Part shown: piece after piece, positions 34,838-43,624 of the stretch
Position numbering within the stretch: position 1 is the first letter of the stretch
Layout of the letters: each line of letters opens with the position of its first letter
Assembly: GCA_006954405.1 (NCBI GenBank)
Contig: LVVQ01000002.1
Span: 124,001-188,000 of the forward strand
Direction: 5' to 3'
Source: Candidatus Methanarcanum hacksteinii
Lineage (GTDB): Archaea > Thermoplasmatota > Thermoplasmata > Methanomassiliicoccales > Methanomethylophilaceae
DNA: 64,000 nt
Made by a program: the position numbers and the translations under genes
The notes under the pieces: model-generated
Database searches by the model: none
Told to the model about the DNA's origin: nothing
Seen by the model: only the letters and a program-made list of their open reading frames with translations

Positions 34838-35310
34838 AACTCTTTGATGTAGTGGAGGACGGCATCGACGGCACCGTCGACGGCCGCTTCCACTTTTTTT
34901 GTCATGCCTTCGCGTACCGTTTGTATATCTTCAACTTCTATCGCGATGAAAGTGACCTTGTCTGGCATCTGTTCCGGTTCCATATCGCGACCGATCTTCA
35001 TCGCAGTCGCCAAGTTGAAATCATGTGCGGATGCATTTGTTATCGTAGGTGCGAAATCCTCGGGATCGAATACCATGATTGTACCGACATCCTGTTGATG
35101 TGTTTGTATGGCATCGACGATTATGGCATGCTTATATCCCCAGAGTACAGGGATTATGTCCAATCCGCCTATTGCCTCCTGACGTGTCTCCACACCATCC
35201 AAGCCCATGCTCTCTATCCTGTCGGCAACGACGAGTCCGATAGCATCATCCGACATTATCGGACTTCCCAATCCTATGACCAACACATCATCTGATCTTT
35301 GGTCAGCCAT
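34822..35310 (-). CDS. HycI/HyaD-family hydrogenase maturation protease
   Basis: The 162-residue protein is of the hydrogenase maturation endopeptidase type that trims the C-terminus of the [NiFe] large subunit. It contains LVIGLGSPIMSDDAIGLVVADRI at the N-terminus, with the G-N/S-P-x-x-x-D-D pattern, and an Asp in VDAIQTHQQDVGTI as second nickel ligand; His appears at the expected third position (NASAHDFNLATA). The expected Asn of GNP is Ser here. No hydrogenase structural genes are in the window; methanogens of this type have Mvh-like hydrogenases elsewhere. The start at 35310 (MADQR) overlaps the DUF1538 stop by eight bases; the longer frame back to 35358 is inside that gene. Confidence 0.85.
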   Translation of the reverse strand: MADQRSDDVLVIGLGSPIMSDDAIGLVVADRIESMGLDGVETRQEAIGGLDIIPVLWGYKHAIIVDAIQTHQQDVGTIMVFDPEDFAPTITNASAHDFNLATAMKIGRDMEPEQMPDKVTFIAIEVEDIQTVREGMTKKVEAAVDGAVDAVLHYIKEFQKSS

Positions 35311-36799
35311 AGTAGATGTCGTCCTCCTTAGATTTCTTGTATTTGGTGTAGAGTCCAAGTAAGCTCAGGAACAGACACGGTGCGAGTGCGATCAGACATA
35401 TCAGACCGAATCCGTAGATGACTGCTTGAGTTCCTGTGTAGATAGATGATGACAATCCTACGTAGAACGATGACAATATCGCAACGGACATCGGACCTGT
35501 AGCTACGCCTCCGGCATCGAATGCGATACCTACCATGTCCTTATCACCGATCCACATGACGATGAGCGTCAATATGAGTCCAGGGACTACGATGTATGCG
35601 AGATTTATGTTGAACACTAATTTGGCCATACCTATGGCGACGAATGCAGCCACTCCTATCGATATTATCGCGATGATGAGTTTCTTCGAAAGGACTCCCC
35701 CGGATGATTCCTCTACTTGATCTCCGAGGATGGATACCGCAGGTTCAGCAGATGCTACGAGGAATCCCATGAGGAATCCCAATCCAACGATCATGAACCA
35801 TTGATCCGAGGCCATGTCGCCTAGTTTCATACCGAGGCTGGTCGCGATCGGCATGAATCCTGTGTATACGCCAGCGAGGAATATGATGATGCCGACTCCA
35901 GCGATAGCAGTGCCTTCCAATACCACCGATACAGCCGTCCACGAGTATTTCAGGAACACTCTTTGGAATATCACGAAGAATATCATGAGCGGTATCAATG
36001 CGTATGCTACGCTGATAGCGGAATTCTTCAGTTCGGTGAACATCAGTTCGAAGTCTATGGTGTTGTGTGCGACGGTCGACGTTATGCCCTCTTCGGATCC
36101 ACCACCGCTCATCAGACCTAGGACAAGGACGGCGAGTACGGGTCCGATGGATGCGAGACCTATCATGCCGAATCCATCCATGCTATCCTTGCTGTGTCCC
36201 ATGGAACATATCCCTATACCGAGTGCAAGGAGGATAGGTACGGTCACAGGCCCTGTAGTGACACCGCCGGAATCCAATGCTATGCCTATGAATTCTGTGC
36301 TTCCTGTCGCATCCATTGTCACGACCAACAGGATGACTGCGACATAACCGATCGTGATGAGCATCTTCAACGACAGTTTGTAGATAATCCTGAACGCAGC
36401 AACGATCAGGAATGCGGCAACACCGATGGCGATCGCATATGTGAGTGTCGTCGGATCGATCGACGAGAACAGTGAATGTACCTGCGATCCGAATACGGTG
36501 ACATCAGGTTCTGCGACAGTGACCAGGAATGATATCATGAACACTATCACGATCATGAACATCTTGGATTTCCTTCTGGGGATCTCTTGACCTATGGATG
36601 TACCCATAGGATGTATTCCCCAATCGACACCTGATAGGAAGATCGTGAATCCAGCGATAACCATCACTACGCACAATCCGAACATCAGGATCTGATCCAT
36701 CGGAAGTTTGAGTACGAATATAGCTAAGAATGCGACCAACAAGACTATCGGGATAGTGGATGTCATGACCTCCTTGAACTTCTCTCCCAATAGACTCAT
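35303..36799 (-). CDS. Membrane protein with two DUF1538 domains
   Basis: The 498-residue protein has two DUF1538 copies in tandem. Each copy includes an AEP-containing motif (VTVAEPDVTVFGSQVH in copy one, VASAEPAVSILGDQVEES in copy two) and a GGVTTGP or GGVATGP motif (ALDSGGVTTGPVTVPILLA and AFDAGGVATGPMSVAILSS), within about twelve transmembrane helices. The family is found in bacteria and archaea and is presumed to be a transporter, substrate unknown. The start at ATG 36799 (MSLLGEKF) was chosen over a TTG 18 bases upstream. It overlaps the HycI-like gene, so the two are probably co-expressed. Confidence 0.85.
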   Translation of the reverse strand: MSLLGEKFKEVMTSTIPIVLLVAFLAIFVLKLPMDQILMFGLCVVMVIAGFTIFLSGVDWGIHPMGTSIGQEIPRRKSKMFMIVIVFMISFLVTVAEPDVTVFGSQVHSLFSSIDPTTLTYAIAIGVAAFLIVAAFRIIYKLSLKMLITIGYVAVILLVVTMDATGSTEFIGIALDSGGVTTGPVTVPILLALGIGICSMGHSKDSMDGFGMIGLASIGPVLAVLVLGLMSGGGSEEGITSTVAHNTIDFELMFTELKNSAISVAYALIPLMIFFVIFQRVFLKYSWTAVSVVLEGTAIAGVGIIIFLAGVYTGFMPIATSLGMKLGDMASDQWFMIVGLGFLMGFLVASAEPAVSILGDQVEESSGGVLSKKLIIAIISIGVAAFVAIGMAKLVFNINLAYIVVPGLILTLIVMWIGDKDMVGIAFDAGGVATGPMSVAILSSFYVGLSSSIYTGTQAVIYGFGLICLIALAPCLFLSLLGLYTKYKKSKEDDIYYG

Positions 36800-36862
36800 G
36801 ATTGGGGGTATACGCAAACGGTATTAAATCATACCTAAAGATGCTACCTTAGATACGACACG

Positions 36863-38551
36863 TCATCTTCTCAGTTCTTTGATGGTCTTGCCCATGTTGA
36901 TGAAGTGATCTGCTATTCTTTCAGCATCGGATGTCAATGACAAGAACTCGGCACCAGCACTTGCGGAACATATTCCTTCGTTGATCCTGGATATGTGGTT
37001 ATTCGCCATCCTTTCCGTAGCATCATCGACCATATCCTCGATATCGTACGCTTTTTCCAATGCATCATAGTCTTGGTCGACGTATGCCTTGCGGACATGT
37101 TCATAGAGGGATTCGATGAGCCTCTGTATCTCCCTGACCTCTTCCTTGGCATAATTCGAGAATTCATCCGAGGATACCTTCATCTTCTCCGCGTATCCGA
37201 CTATGTTCTTGGAGTAATCGCCTATGCGTTCAAGATCCGTCACGGTACGATAGACTGTGGAGACGTAGATGCTGTCCTTCCTGTTCAGTTCGGTGTTGGA
37301 CAACTTCACGATGTAACGAGGAATGTTCTTCTTGAGGTAGTTCAGTTCCTTCTCCTTCGCTCTGAACTCCTTGTAGTCATTGTTATTCATCGTACAGATC
37401 ACGTCACACGCATAGCTGAAGTTCTCTATGGCGAGTCTCGACATGTTGACCATCTCGTTCTTCACTTCCATGACGGCGATGGCCGGTGTCTTCAGCATGT
37501 ACTCGTTGATGAAATACATGTGCGGTTCGCGTTCATCCACAACCTCCTCGACCTTCTTGTCCGGAAGGATCTTGGTGACGAATTTAATGAGTTGCGAGGT
37601 CAACGGCAACATGATGAGCACGGTTATGACGTTGAATATGGTGTGGAACATCGCTAACTGTGTCTGAGGTGCGTTGGGGAACATACTCGCGAAGATCGTG
37701 CCGAATGTACAGTCCCCTCCTGTCAGCATGGAGATGATGAAACCGACCACTACGAATATCAGCACACCGAATATGTTGAAAGACAGATGTATCGCGGCGA
37801 CCCTCTTCGCATTCAACCCGCTACTCAACGCAGCGAGGACAGCAACAACGCATGAACCGATGTTCGAACCCATGGTGATGTATATGCCCTGTTCTAGGCT
37901 GATGAGGCCTTGAACGAGCATAACTATGGCGATGGATGTAACGACGGATGAACTCTGTACCAATGCTGTAAGGAGGAAACCGATTATGATCAGAAGTATC
38001 AGATTATCTATGTTGGAAAGGAAATTGATGACGACATCGGATTGAGCGAATTCGGACATCGAATTGCTCATCAGATCCAATCCAACGAACAACATACCGA
38101 ATCCGGCGACGATACCTCCGATCTTCCTCGTCCTGTCGTTCTTCGCGTACGAGTAGATGAAAGCACCGATACCAGCGAGGGCCGAGAAGATTATGGTAAG
38201 ACTTACGGTGTTGCCGCCGAACATACCTAGCGACACGATCTGTGCAGTGACCGTCGTACCTATGTTCGCACCGTAGATTATGGCCGTTGCGAGTGTGAGT
38301 GACATGATCCCGGCATTGACGAAACCTATGACGAGGACGGATGTCGCTCCCGAACTCTGGATGGCGGCCGTTGTGACGGTACCGATACCGACTCCAACAA
38401 GTTTCTTATCCGACGCTTTAGCGAATAGTGACTTGAGTTTAGAACTGCATATGGACTCGAGATTATTGCTTAGCATTATGCAAGCGATCAGGAACACACC
38501 GATACCTGCAATTAGCATCAAAATCGCTGTAATCATATTTGTGGCGTCCAT
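36863..38551 (-). CDS. Na+/Pi cotransporter family protein (NptA-type) with PhoU domain
   Basis: The 562-residue protein has two NptA/SLC34-type repeats, each with the QSSxATS/QSSSV motif (AAIQSSGATSVLVIGF at about residues 62-77 and ALVQSSSVVTSIAIVMLVQG at about 198-217), about eight to ten transmembrane helices, and a cytosolic PhoU-like domain at the C-terminus (about residues 330-560, four-helix bundles). The family cotransports phosphate with Na+ and the PhoU region is thought to regulate it. ATG 38551 is preceded by GTGAT; an in-frame GTG lies nine bases upstream. It is divergent from a wHTH regulator that might control it. Confidence 0.88.
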   Translation of the reverse strand: MDATNMITAILMLIAGIGVFLIACIMLSNNLESICSSKLKSLFAKASDKKLVGVGIGTVTTAAIQSSGATSVLVIGFVNAGIMSLTLATAIIYGANIGTTVTAQIVSLGMFGGNTVSLTIIFSALAGIGAFIYSYAKNDRTRKIGGIVAGFGMLFVGLDLMSNSMSEFAQSDVVINFLSNIDNLILLIIIGFLLTALVQSSSVVTSIAIVMLVQGLISLEQGIYITMGSNIGSCVVAVLAALSSGLNAKRVAAIHLSFNIFGVLIFVVVGFIISMLTGGDCTFGTIFASMFPNAPQTQLAMFHTIFNVITVLIMLPLTSQLIKFVTKILPDKKVEEVVDEREPHMYFINEYMLKTPAIAVMEVKNEMVNMSRLAIENFSYACDVICTMNNNDYKEFRAKEKELNYLKKNIPRYIVKLSNTELNRKDSIYVSTVYRTVTDLERIGDYSKNIVGYAEKMKVSSDEFSNYAKEEVREIQRLIESLYEHVRKAYVDQDYDALEKAYDIEDMVDDATERMANNHISRINEGICSASAGAEFLSLTSDAERIADHFINMGKTIKELRR

Positions 38552-38697
38552 ATATATCACTAATAGGGGTCTGATTATGCTCCGATATCCGTCATAGTAG
38601 ATAAAATAAGGGCAACGGATAAAGCGTATCCGTCGTGGGAAACTTAATCTATGTTCTAGATGCTCATTTCAGCGTGGAGATCGAGGTTAAGACATAC

Positions 38698-39474
38698 ATG
38701 ACCGTCAACGGTCGCAACATCTCGTCGAGGCAGTTGGAGGTCCTCTCTGCGATAAACAGGCTGGGTAGCAAGACCGCTGCGGCAAAGGAATTGGGGATAT
38801 CCCCGCCAGTCGTTCAGAGGTACATGGCTCAGATGGAGGATGTGGCGGAGACTCGTCTCATGGCATCCACTCCCAATGGTACCGAACTCACCGAGATGGG
38901 CCTGAGATTGCTTGAGATCGCGGATATGATGGAATGCAGGTGTACCGATACGAGGGAGTTCACCATATCATGTTCCCCCGTCACTGAGGAATTGGTGATG
39001 CAGGCAGTATCCAACACGAAGGTCAAGGCCTCGATCATCGTATCTGATGATTACACAAACATACGTTCTCTCAAACAGGGTATGTCCGATATGATAATCC
39101 TTGATGACCCTCAACTTCTGAGCGAGGTCGATGATTACGAATGGTTGGATGTAGGTTACATGGATATGATCCATGTGGACAACGGTCCATCCTATATCAG
39201 ATACAGATATGGTGCACAGAGGATAGCCTATGAGCAGTTGGAGCTCATGGGAGTGAAATACAGCATCGATGCGGAGACGTATCTCCTCTCTGATCTCATG
39301 GATTCCAACAAGAGTTTCTTCGTCGATGAATACTTGCTTCAGAGGAAAGGTCTCAAGATAAAGAGCGCCACCGACAAGCGCCTTCTGAGGCACTCGATCA
39401 CAGCCGTCTACAGAAGGGAAGTGAAGGAGATCACACGTGTTCTCAGGTACCTTCAGTCAAAACACATGATTTGA
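38698..39474 (+). CDS. ModE/LysR-type winged-helix regulator with substrate-binding-like domain
   Basis: The 258-residue protein begins with a winged helix like that of ModE/LysR regulators (ISSRQLEVLSAINRLGSKTA, then AKELGISPPVVQRYMAQME, about residues 8-47) and continues into a domain with alternating strands and helices (FTISCSPVTEELVMQAVSN, VKASIIVSDDYTNIRSLKQG) resembling type 2 periplasmic binding proteins. That suggests ligand-responsive control, perhaps by an oxyanion. ATG 38698 was chosen since it begins the wHTH; the upstream codons rely on a GTG. It is divergent from the Na/Pi transporter and upstream of hdrCB; either could be its target. Ligand unknown. Confidence 0.75.
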   Translation: MTVNGRNISSRQLEVLSAINRLGSKTAAAKELGISPPVVQRYMAQMEDVAETRLMASTPNGTELTEMGLRLLEIADMMECRCTDTREFTISCSPVTEELVMQAVSNTKVKASIIVSDDYTNIRSLKQGMSDMIILDDPQLLSEVDDYEWLDVGYMDMIHVDNGPSYIRYRYGAQRIAYEQLELMGVKYSIDAETYLLSDLMDSNKSFFVDEYLLQRKGLKIKSATDKRLLRHSITAVYRREVKEITRVLRYLQSKHMI

Positions 39475-39518
39475 GTATGACCGTTTTAGGTAATGCTCCG
39501 CGCGGCCGACATTACTAG

Positions 39519-39527
39519 ATTAAATAG
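39519..39527 (+). promoter_or_regulatory. TATA box of hdrCB
   Basis: ATTAAATAG lies about 40 bases before the hdrC start. Transcription would begin near 39548, leaving a leader of about eleven bases with AGGTAAGA before the ATG. Confidence 0.55.
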
Positions 39528-39558
39528 TACGTAAGAATAACAACTCTTAGGTAAGAAT

Positions 39559-40053
39559 ATGGTAGCACCTAACCCTGAATTCATAAGCGAACTCTCTGCT
39601 GCTGGCGGAGATGGCGCAAAGATGTGCTTCCAGTGCGGAACCTGCACTGCAGGATGTCCCTCGGGAAAGATTACGGCATACAGGATAAGGAAACTTATGA
39701 GGATGGCACAGCTCGGACTCAAAGAGGATATCATCTCAAGCGAGGACCTCTGGCAGTGCACCACCTGTTACACTTGTGAAGAGAGATGCCCTCGCGGAGT
39801 TCCGATCGTCGATGTCGTCATCGCACTCAGGAACATCGCAGTTGCTAACGGCAAGATGTTCCCTGCACACAAGAAGACAGGACAGAACCTTGTCGCATAC
39901 GGACACGCAGTCGCGATCAACGATAAGATCAAGGCACAGAGGAAAGAACTCGGACTTGATGAGGTTCCCCCGACAGTTCTCGCAAACGAGAAGGCAATGG
40001 CAGACCTCAGCGTGATCCTCGAAGCTACCGGCTTCAAGAAATTGGTGGAGTGA
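39559..40053 (+). CDS. hdrC: Heterodisulfide reductase subunit C
   Basis: HdrC is the iron-sulfur electron carrier of the soluble heterodisulfide reductase HdrABC, which reduces the CoM-S-S-CoB disulfide at the end of methanogenesis. The 164-residue protein has two cysteine sets, CFQCGTCTAGCP (about residues 23-34) and CTTCYTCEERCP (about 73-84), each ligating a [4Fe-4S] cluster. hdrB begins six bases after the stop. HdrA and the Mvh hydrogenase subunits are not in this window, so the complex is encoded in at least two loci. The codon use is strongly biased, as expected for a highly expressed gene. This gene pair is the clearest evidence for a methanogen. Confidence 0.95.
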   Translation: MVAPNPEFISELSAAGGDGAKMCFQCGTCTAGCPSGKITAYRIRKLMRMAQLGLKEDIISSEDLWQCTTCYTCEERCPRGVPIVDVVIALRNIAVANGKMFPAHKKTGQNLVAYGHAVAINDKIKAQRKELGLDEVPPTVLANEKAMADLSVILEATGFKKLVE

Positions 40054-40058
40054 TTACA

Positions 40059-40904
40059 ATGGCAAAATACGCATTCTTCCTCGGTTGCATAGCACCCCTC
40101 AGGTACCCTGGTATCGAGAAATCCACAAGGGTCGTCGCAGAAGCACTCGGTCTTGAGCTCGTAGATCTCAAGGACGCAAGTTGCTGTCCCGCACCTGGAG
40201 TCATCAGGGCATTCGATAAGACGACATGGATCGCAGCAGCGGCAAGGAACCTTGCACTCGCAGAGAAAGAGGGTCTTGACATCCTCACAGTCTGCAACGG
40301 ATGCTACGGTTCACTCTTCGATGCAGCACACGAGCTTGCAGAGGACAAAGAACTCCTCGCAGATGTCAACAAGGTCCTTTCAAAGATCGGACTCGAGTAC
40401 AAGGGAACGACAAAGGTAAGGCACTTCGCAGAGGTCCTCTACAACGAGGTCGGTGTCGAGGCAATCAAAGCCAAGATCACGAAACCCCTCGAGTACCAGG
40501 TCGCAGCATTCTATGGATGCCACTTCCTCAAGCCCAGCAAGATCAAGCAGTTGGACGATCCTGAGAACCCCCACATCCTTGACGATCTCATCGAGGCAAC
40601 CGGAGCAAAATCCATGCCTAGGAAACAGAAGGTCATGTGCTGTGGTGCAGGAGGAGGTCTCCGTGCAGGATTCCCCGCCAACGCTATGAAGTTCACTCAG
40701 ACGAACCTTGAGAACATCAAGGAGTCTGGCGCACAGTACATCATCGATGTCTGTCCGTTCTGTCACCTCCAGTTCGATATCGGTCAGAAGGACCTCGGAT
40801 TCAACATCCCTGTCCTCCACCTTTCACAGTTGTTCGGTATCGCAATGGGAATGGACGAGAAGGAACTCGGACTTTCAGCACACCAGACACCTGTTGTGCT
40901 TTGA
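40059..40904 (+). CDS. hdrB: Heterodisulfide reductase subunit B
   Basis: HdrB carries the catalytic site of heterodisulfide reductase, with noncubane [4Fe-4S] clusters bound by two CCG-type motifs. In the 281-residue protein these are CCPAPG (about residues 43-48) with VCNGCYGS (about 78-85), and YGCHF with CCGAGGG (about 195) and VCPFCHLQ (about 230). ATG 40059 has GGAGTGAT eight bases upstream, so the longer frame to 40050 is less likely. The gene is preceded by hdrC and followed by a G/C hairpin and T-rich sequence. Confidence 0.95.
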   Translation: MAKYAFFLGCIAPLRYPGIEKSTRVVAEALGLELVDLKDASCCPAPGVIRAFDKTTWIAAAARNLALAEKEGLDILTVCNGCYGSLFDAAHELAEDKELLADVNKVLSKIGLEYKGTTKVRHFAEVLYNEVGVEAIKAKITKPLEYQVAAFYGCHFLKPSKIKQLDDPENPHILDDLIEATGAKSMPRKQKVMCCGAGGGLRAGFPANAMKFTQTNLENIKESGAQYIIDVCPFCHLQFDIGQKDLGFNIPVLHLSQLFGIAMGMDEKELGLSAHQTPVVL

Positions 40905-40911
40905 AAACAAA

Positions 40912-40940
40912 GGGGGTAATCCCCCCATCTTTTCCTCTTG
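40912..40940 (+). terminator. Hairpin and T-rich terminator after hdrB
   Basis: GGGGG and CCCCC pair over TAAT a few bases after the hdrB stop, followed by a T-rich stretch (ATCTTTTCCTCTTG). This is the most convincing terminator in the window. The convergent glpK stop lies within five bases of its end. Confidence 0.6.
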
Positions 40941-40944
40941 TAAA

Positions 40945-42408
40945 TCAAATCTTTGACCAATAGATTGCTGTTTTAATGGCACGTCTCCACTCTGAGATAC
41001 GTTCCTTTCTTTCTTCATCGGACATTGCCGGCGTGAAGGTCCTTCCGCAATCGTTCTCTGTGAAGGTATCCCATAACGTCCCCTTGCCAGAAAGGTGTGC
41101 GACCCCTAACGCGGTAGCTTCGTGACAATCTGCGCAGATGGCCTTTGTGTTGGTGATATCGGCTATGAATTGGCAGAGGAAATTATTGCAGCTGACGCCA
41201 CCATCCAACCTTATCATGTCGGGTTTGACATTCGTATCCGCAACCATGGCATCTATTATGTCATTGATCTGGAACGCTATCGATTCCAATGTAGCCCTGA
41301 TTATATGCTCCTTGCCTACGCCTAACGTCAGACCGACGATCATCCCACGGGAGCTCTGTTCCCAATATGGTGCGCCAAGCCCTGAGAATGCCGGTACGAA
41401 ATAGCATCCTGCCGTATCATCGACGGAATCTGCTATCTTCTCCGTATCCCTCACATCGATGACCATTCCGAATTTATCACGTAACCACTCCATTATCGAA
41501 CCGGCTGCGTAGAATGAACCTTCGATGGCGTATTGTGTATCATCATCGACTGTCCATGCAACAGTCGTCAACAGACCATGTTCCGATCTCTTTAGTGTCC
41601 TTCCGGTATTCATCAGCATGAATCCGCCTGTTCCGAGTGTGATCTTCATCTCACCCTCGGAGAAACATGATTGTCCGAATAATGCGGACTGTTGATCCCC
41701 CATTATGGCATTGATCGGTATCTTGTGGCCACAGACATCGACGATACCGAATGGATATCTGCTCGGATGCACCTTGGGAAGCATTGAAGGCGGTATATCG
41801 AATAGAGAGAGGAGTTCATCATCCCAATCCATCCTCTCTATGTTGAACAGCATGGTCCTGGATGCGTTGGTGTGGTCCGTTGCATGAACACGTCTTTCCG
41901 TAAGATTCCAAAGTATCCATGTATCTATATTCCCGAAAAGGAGGTCTCCAGACCTCGCCTTTTGACGTGCACCTTTCACGTTGTCAAGTATCCATGCGAT
42001 CTTCGTAGATGAGAAATATGGATCGATCATGAGCCCAGTCTTCTCGTTGATCAATTCTCCGTACGTTTCACGTATCTCACAACAGGATGACATCGTCCTT
42101 TTGTCCTGCCATACTATCGCATTGTAGACGGGCAATCCCGTCCTGCGATTCCAAACGACAGTGGTCTCCCTTTGATTCGTAATGCCTATGGACACACAAT
42201 CCTTTGGATCGGCAACGGACATGCATTCCGAAATAGTCCTTCTGACGAGATATATCAACTCCATCGGATCCTGTTCCACCCAACCTGGTTCCGGATAGTA
42301 TTGTGTTATCGGCCTCTGTGACATAGACACGATGTCGTCCATCCTATCGAATAGGATGCAACGGATGCTGGTGGTTCCGGCATCTATTGTGAGTACGTAT
42401 TCATTCAT
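40945..42408 (-). CDS. glpK: Glycerol kinase
   Basis: GlpK phosphorylates glycerol to glycerol 3-phosphate. The 487-residue protein is a full-length FGGY kinase: DAGTTSIRCILFDR at the N-terminus (phosphate 1), ATDHTNASRTMLFNI near residue 173, GDQQSALFGQ near residue 240, GTGGFMLMNTGRT, and the second FGGY signature beginning GVSCNNFLCQF near residue 400. In archaea it may recycle glycerol; archaeal membrane lipids use glycerol 1-phosphate, so its product is not a lipid precursor. A TATA-like TTTATAATA on the minus strand (about 42453-42462) lies 45-50 bases upstream. No glycerol transporter or dehydrogenase is beside it. Confidence 0.95.
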   Translation of the reverse strand: MNEYVLTIDAGTTSIRCILFDRMDDIVSMSQRPITQYYPEPGWVEQDPMELIYLVRRTISECMSVADPKDCVSIGITNQRETTVVWNRRTGLPVYNAIVWQDKRTMSSCCEIRETYGELINEKTGLMIDPYFSSTKIAWILDNVKGARQKARSGDLLFGNIDTWILWNLTERRVHATDHTNASRTMLFNIERMDWDDELLSLFDIPPSMLPKVHPSRYPFGIVDVCGHKIPINAIMGDQQSALFGQSCFSEGEMKITLGTGGFMLMNTGRTLKRSEHGLLTTVAWTVDDDTQYAIEGSFYAAGSIMEWLRDKFGMVIDVRDTEKIADSVDDTAGCYFVPAFSGLGAPYWEQSSRGMIVGLTLGVGKEHIIRATLESIAFQINDIIDAMVADTNVKPDMIRLDGGVSCNNFLCQFIADITNTKAICADCHEATALGVAHLSGKGTLWDTFTENDCGRTFTPAMSDEERKERISEWRRAIKTAIYWSKI

Positions 42409-42673
42409 TCTCTGACCGCCATGGATGATATTCGGTCATCCTCTTCCTTTGTTATTATAAATATGTATATTAGGGGGATGGTCAATCACATCATCATCTT
42501 CGATGTCCTGTGATCGCACATCATCTATGATGAATGGTGGCCAGGACTCTATCATTATCCTTAATGAACAATGTTCCCACATTTATCCAGAACCGCTCAT
42601 ATTTAAGGCTACCTAGCATAGTTTATATACTTGACATATATCATCACTTTGCTTCAAATCAAGGAGGATTCTG
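42409..42673. other. Intergenic region with divergent promoters
   Basis: These 265 bases separate the divergent glpK and rps3ae genes. TATA-like sequences for each side are seen at 42453-42462 (minus) and 42622-42630 (plus). A search by eye for C/D-box RNA signals found a C-box-like ATGATGA near 42527, but no matching D box at the right distance. Nothing else is supported. Confidence 0.4.
42622..42630 (+). promoter_or_regulatory. TATA box of rps3ae
   Basis: TTTATATAC lies about 45 bases before the rps3ae ATG; transcription would start near 42652. The short leader carries GGAGGATT, a strong ribosome-binding site, seven bases before the ATG. Confidence 0.6.
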
Positions 42674-43417
42674 ATGGCAGCAGCAAAGAAAGTCAAGTCT
42701 ACGTCCCGTAAGATCAAGGACAAGTGGAAAGCAAAGGAATGGTATAAGATTCACGCACCTCGTATGTTCAACGAGGTAGAGATTGGGGAGACACCGGCAA
42801 TCGATGTTGAGACGATCTACGGAAGGACAGTGGATGTTACAGTCCAGGAGCTCACTGGTGACTTCTCGAAGCAGCACATCAAGATGAGATTCCAGATCAC
42901 TGGAGTGGATGGACACGATGCAAAGACATCGTTCATCGGACACGAGCTTACCAGCGATTATGTCAGGAGGCTCACAAGAAGGAAGAAGACGAAGACAGAC
43001 CACGTTGTGGATGTCGAGACAAAGGACGGTTACGTTCTCAGGATCAAGACAATGTCCATCGCGGACAAGAGGATCCAGTCTTCACAGGAAGAGGGAATGA
43101 GGCGCTGCATCGCAGACACGCTCGTTGCAATCGGAAAGGAGAACGATCTTTCCAACATAATCAAACTCATTATCTCTGGAGAGATGGGCAGGAATGTCGC
43201 AAAGGCATGCCATGTCATCATCCCCATCAAGAGAATCGAGATCCGCAAGAGCGAAGTTCTTTCAGCAGGTGAGGGCGAACCCGAGTCCATCATGGACATA
43301 TTCGCAAAACCTGAGGCTGAGGAAGCACCTGCAGCAGAGGCCGTCGAGGCACCTGCAGAGGCGCCCGCAGAAGAACCTGCTGAGGAGCCTGCAGCTGAAG
43401 CACCTGCAGAAGAGTAA
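42674..43417 (+). CDS. rps3ae: 30S ribosomal protein S3Ae (eS1) with Ala/Glu-rich tail
   Basis: eS1 is a small-subunit ribosomal protein near the mRNA exit. The first 200 residues match the S3Ae family: a basic N-terminus (KKVKSTSRKIKDKWKAKEWY), the RMFNEVEIGETPAID block, and FIGHELTSDYVRRLTRRKKT near residue 85. The last 35 residues are an unusual low-complexity tail made almost only of Glu, Ala, Pro and Val. Because of such tails this archaeon's eS1 is longer than the usual 200-220 residues. A strong ribosome-binding site (GGAGGATT) precedes the start. It is monocistronic. Confidence 0.94.
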   Translation: MAAAKKVKSTSRKIKDKWKAKEWYKIHAPRMFNEVEIGETPAIDVETIYGRTVDVTVQELTGDFSKQHIKMRFQITGVDGHDAKTSFIGHELTSDYVRRLTRRKKTKTDHVVDVETKDGYVLRIKTMSIADKRIQSSQEEGMRRCIADTLVAIGKENDLSNIIKLIISGEMGRNVAKACHVIIPIKRIEIRKSEVLSAGEGEPESIMDIFAKPEAEEAPAAEAVEAPAEAPAEEPAEEPAAEAPAEE

Positions 43418-43464
43418 ACCAATATATCCTCCTTAAACATCTTCCCCTCAAACCAATTACACAT

Positions 43465-43573
43465 GCCGAGGTGGCTCAGCCTGGTGGAGCGTCGGACTCA
43501 TAGGGTCTAAGATGGTCAACAGACCTCTTCCAGGGAAATCCGAAGGTCATGGGTTCGAACCCCATCCTCGGCA
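43465..43573 (+). tRNA. tRNA-Met (CAT anticodon) with 35-base intron
   Basis: Acceptor arms GCCGAGG and CCTCGGC pair, with the T arm TGGG-TTCGAAC-CCCA in between. The anticodon stem TCGGA/TCCGA is split by an intron at 43503-43537, between positions 37 and 38, the canonical archaeal site. The anticodon is CAT at 43499-43501; the body resembles the elongator tRNA-Met. The intron forms its own hairpin (GGTCT/AGACC), as needed for the bulge-helix-bulge signal read by the splicing endonuclease. The mature tRNA would be 74 bases and CCA is not encoded, unlike in the other two tRNAs here. An isoleucine tRNA with modified C34 is a possible alternative. Confidence 0.88.
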
Positions 43574-43588
43574 CTCCTATTCTTCATC

Positions 43589-43604
43589 GTTTAAGATAAA
43601 TAAT
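43589..43604 (+). promoter_or_regulatory. AT-rich promoter element of the arsA operon
   Basis: GTTTAAGATAAATAAT lies 20-35 bases before the arsA start codon, just downstream of tRNA-Met. It fits a TATA region for a transcript with a very short leader. Confidence 0.45.
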
Positions 43605-43624
43605 GTCTACGCGATTGAGCGTCC

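Noticed and set aside
42480..42600. Possible C/D-box guide RNA
   Set aside because: A C-box-like ATGATGA is present, but no D box at a fitting distance and no terminal stem could be found.
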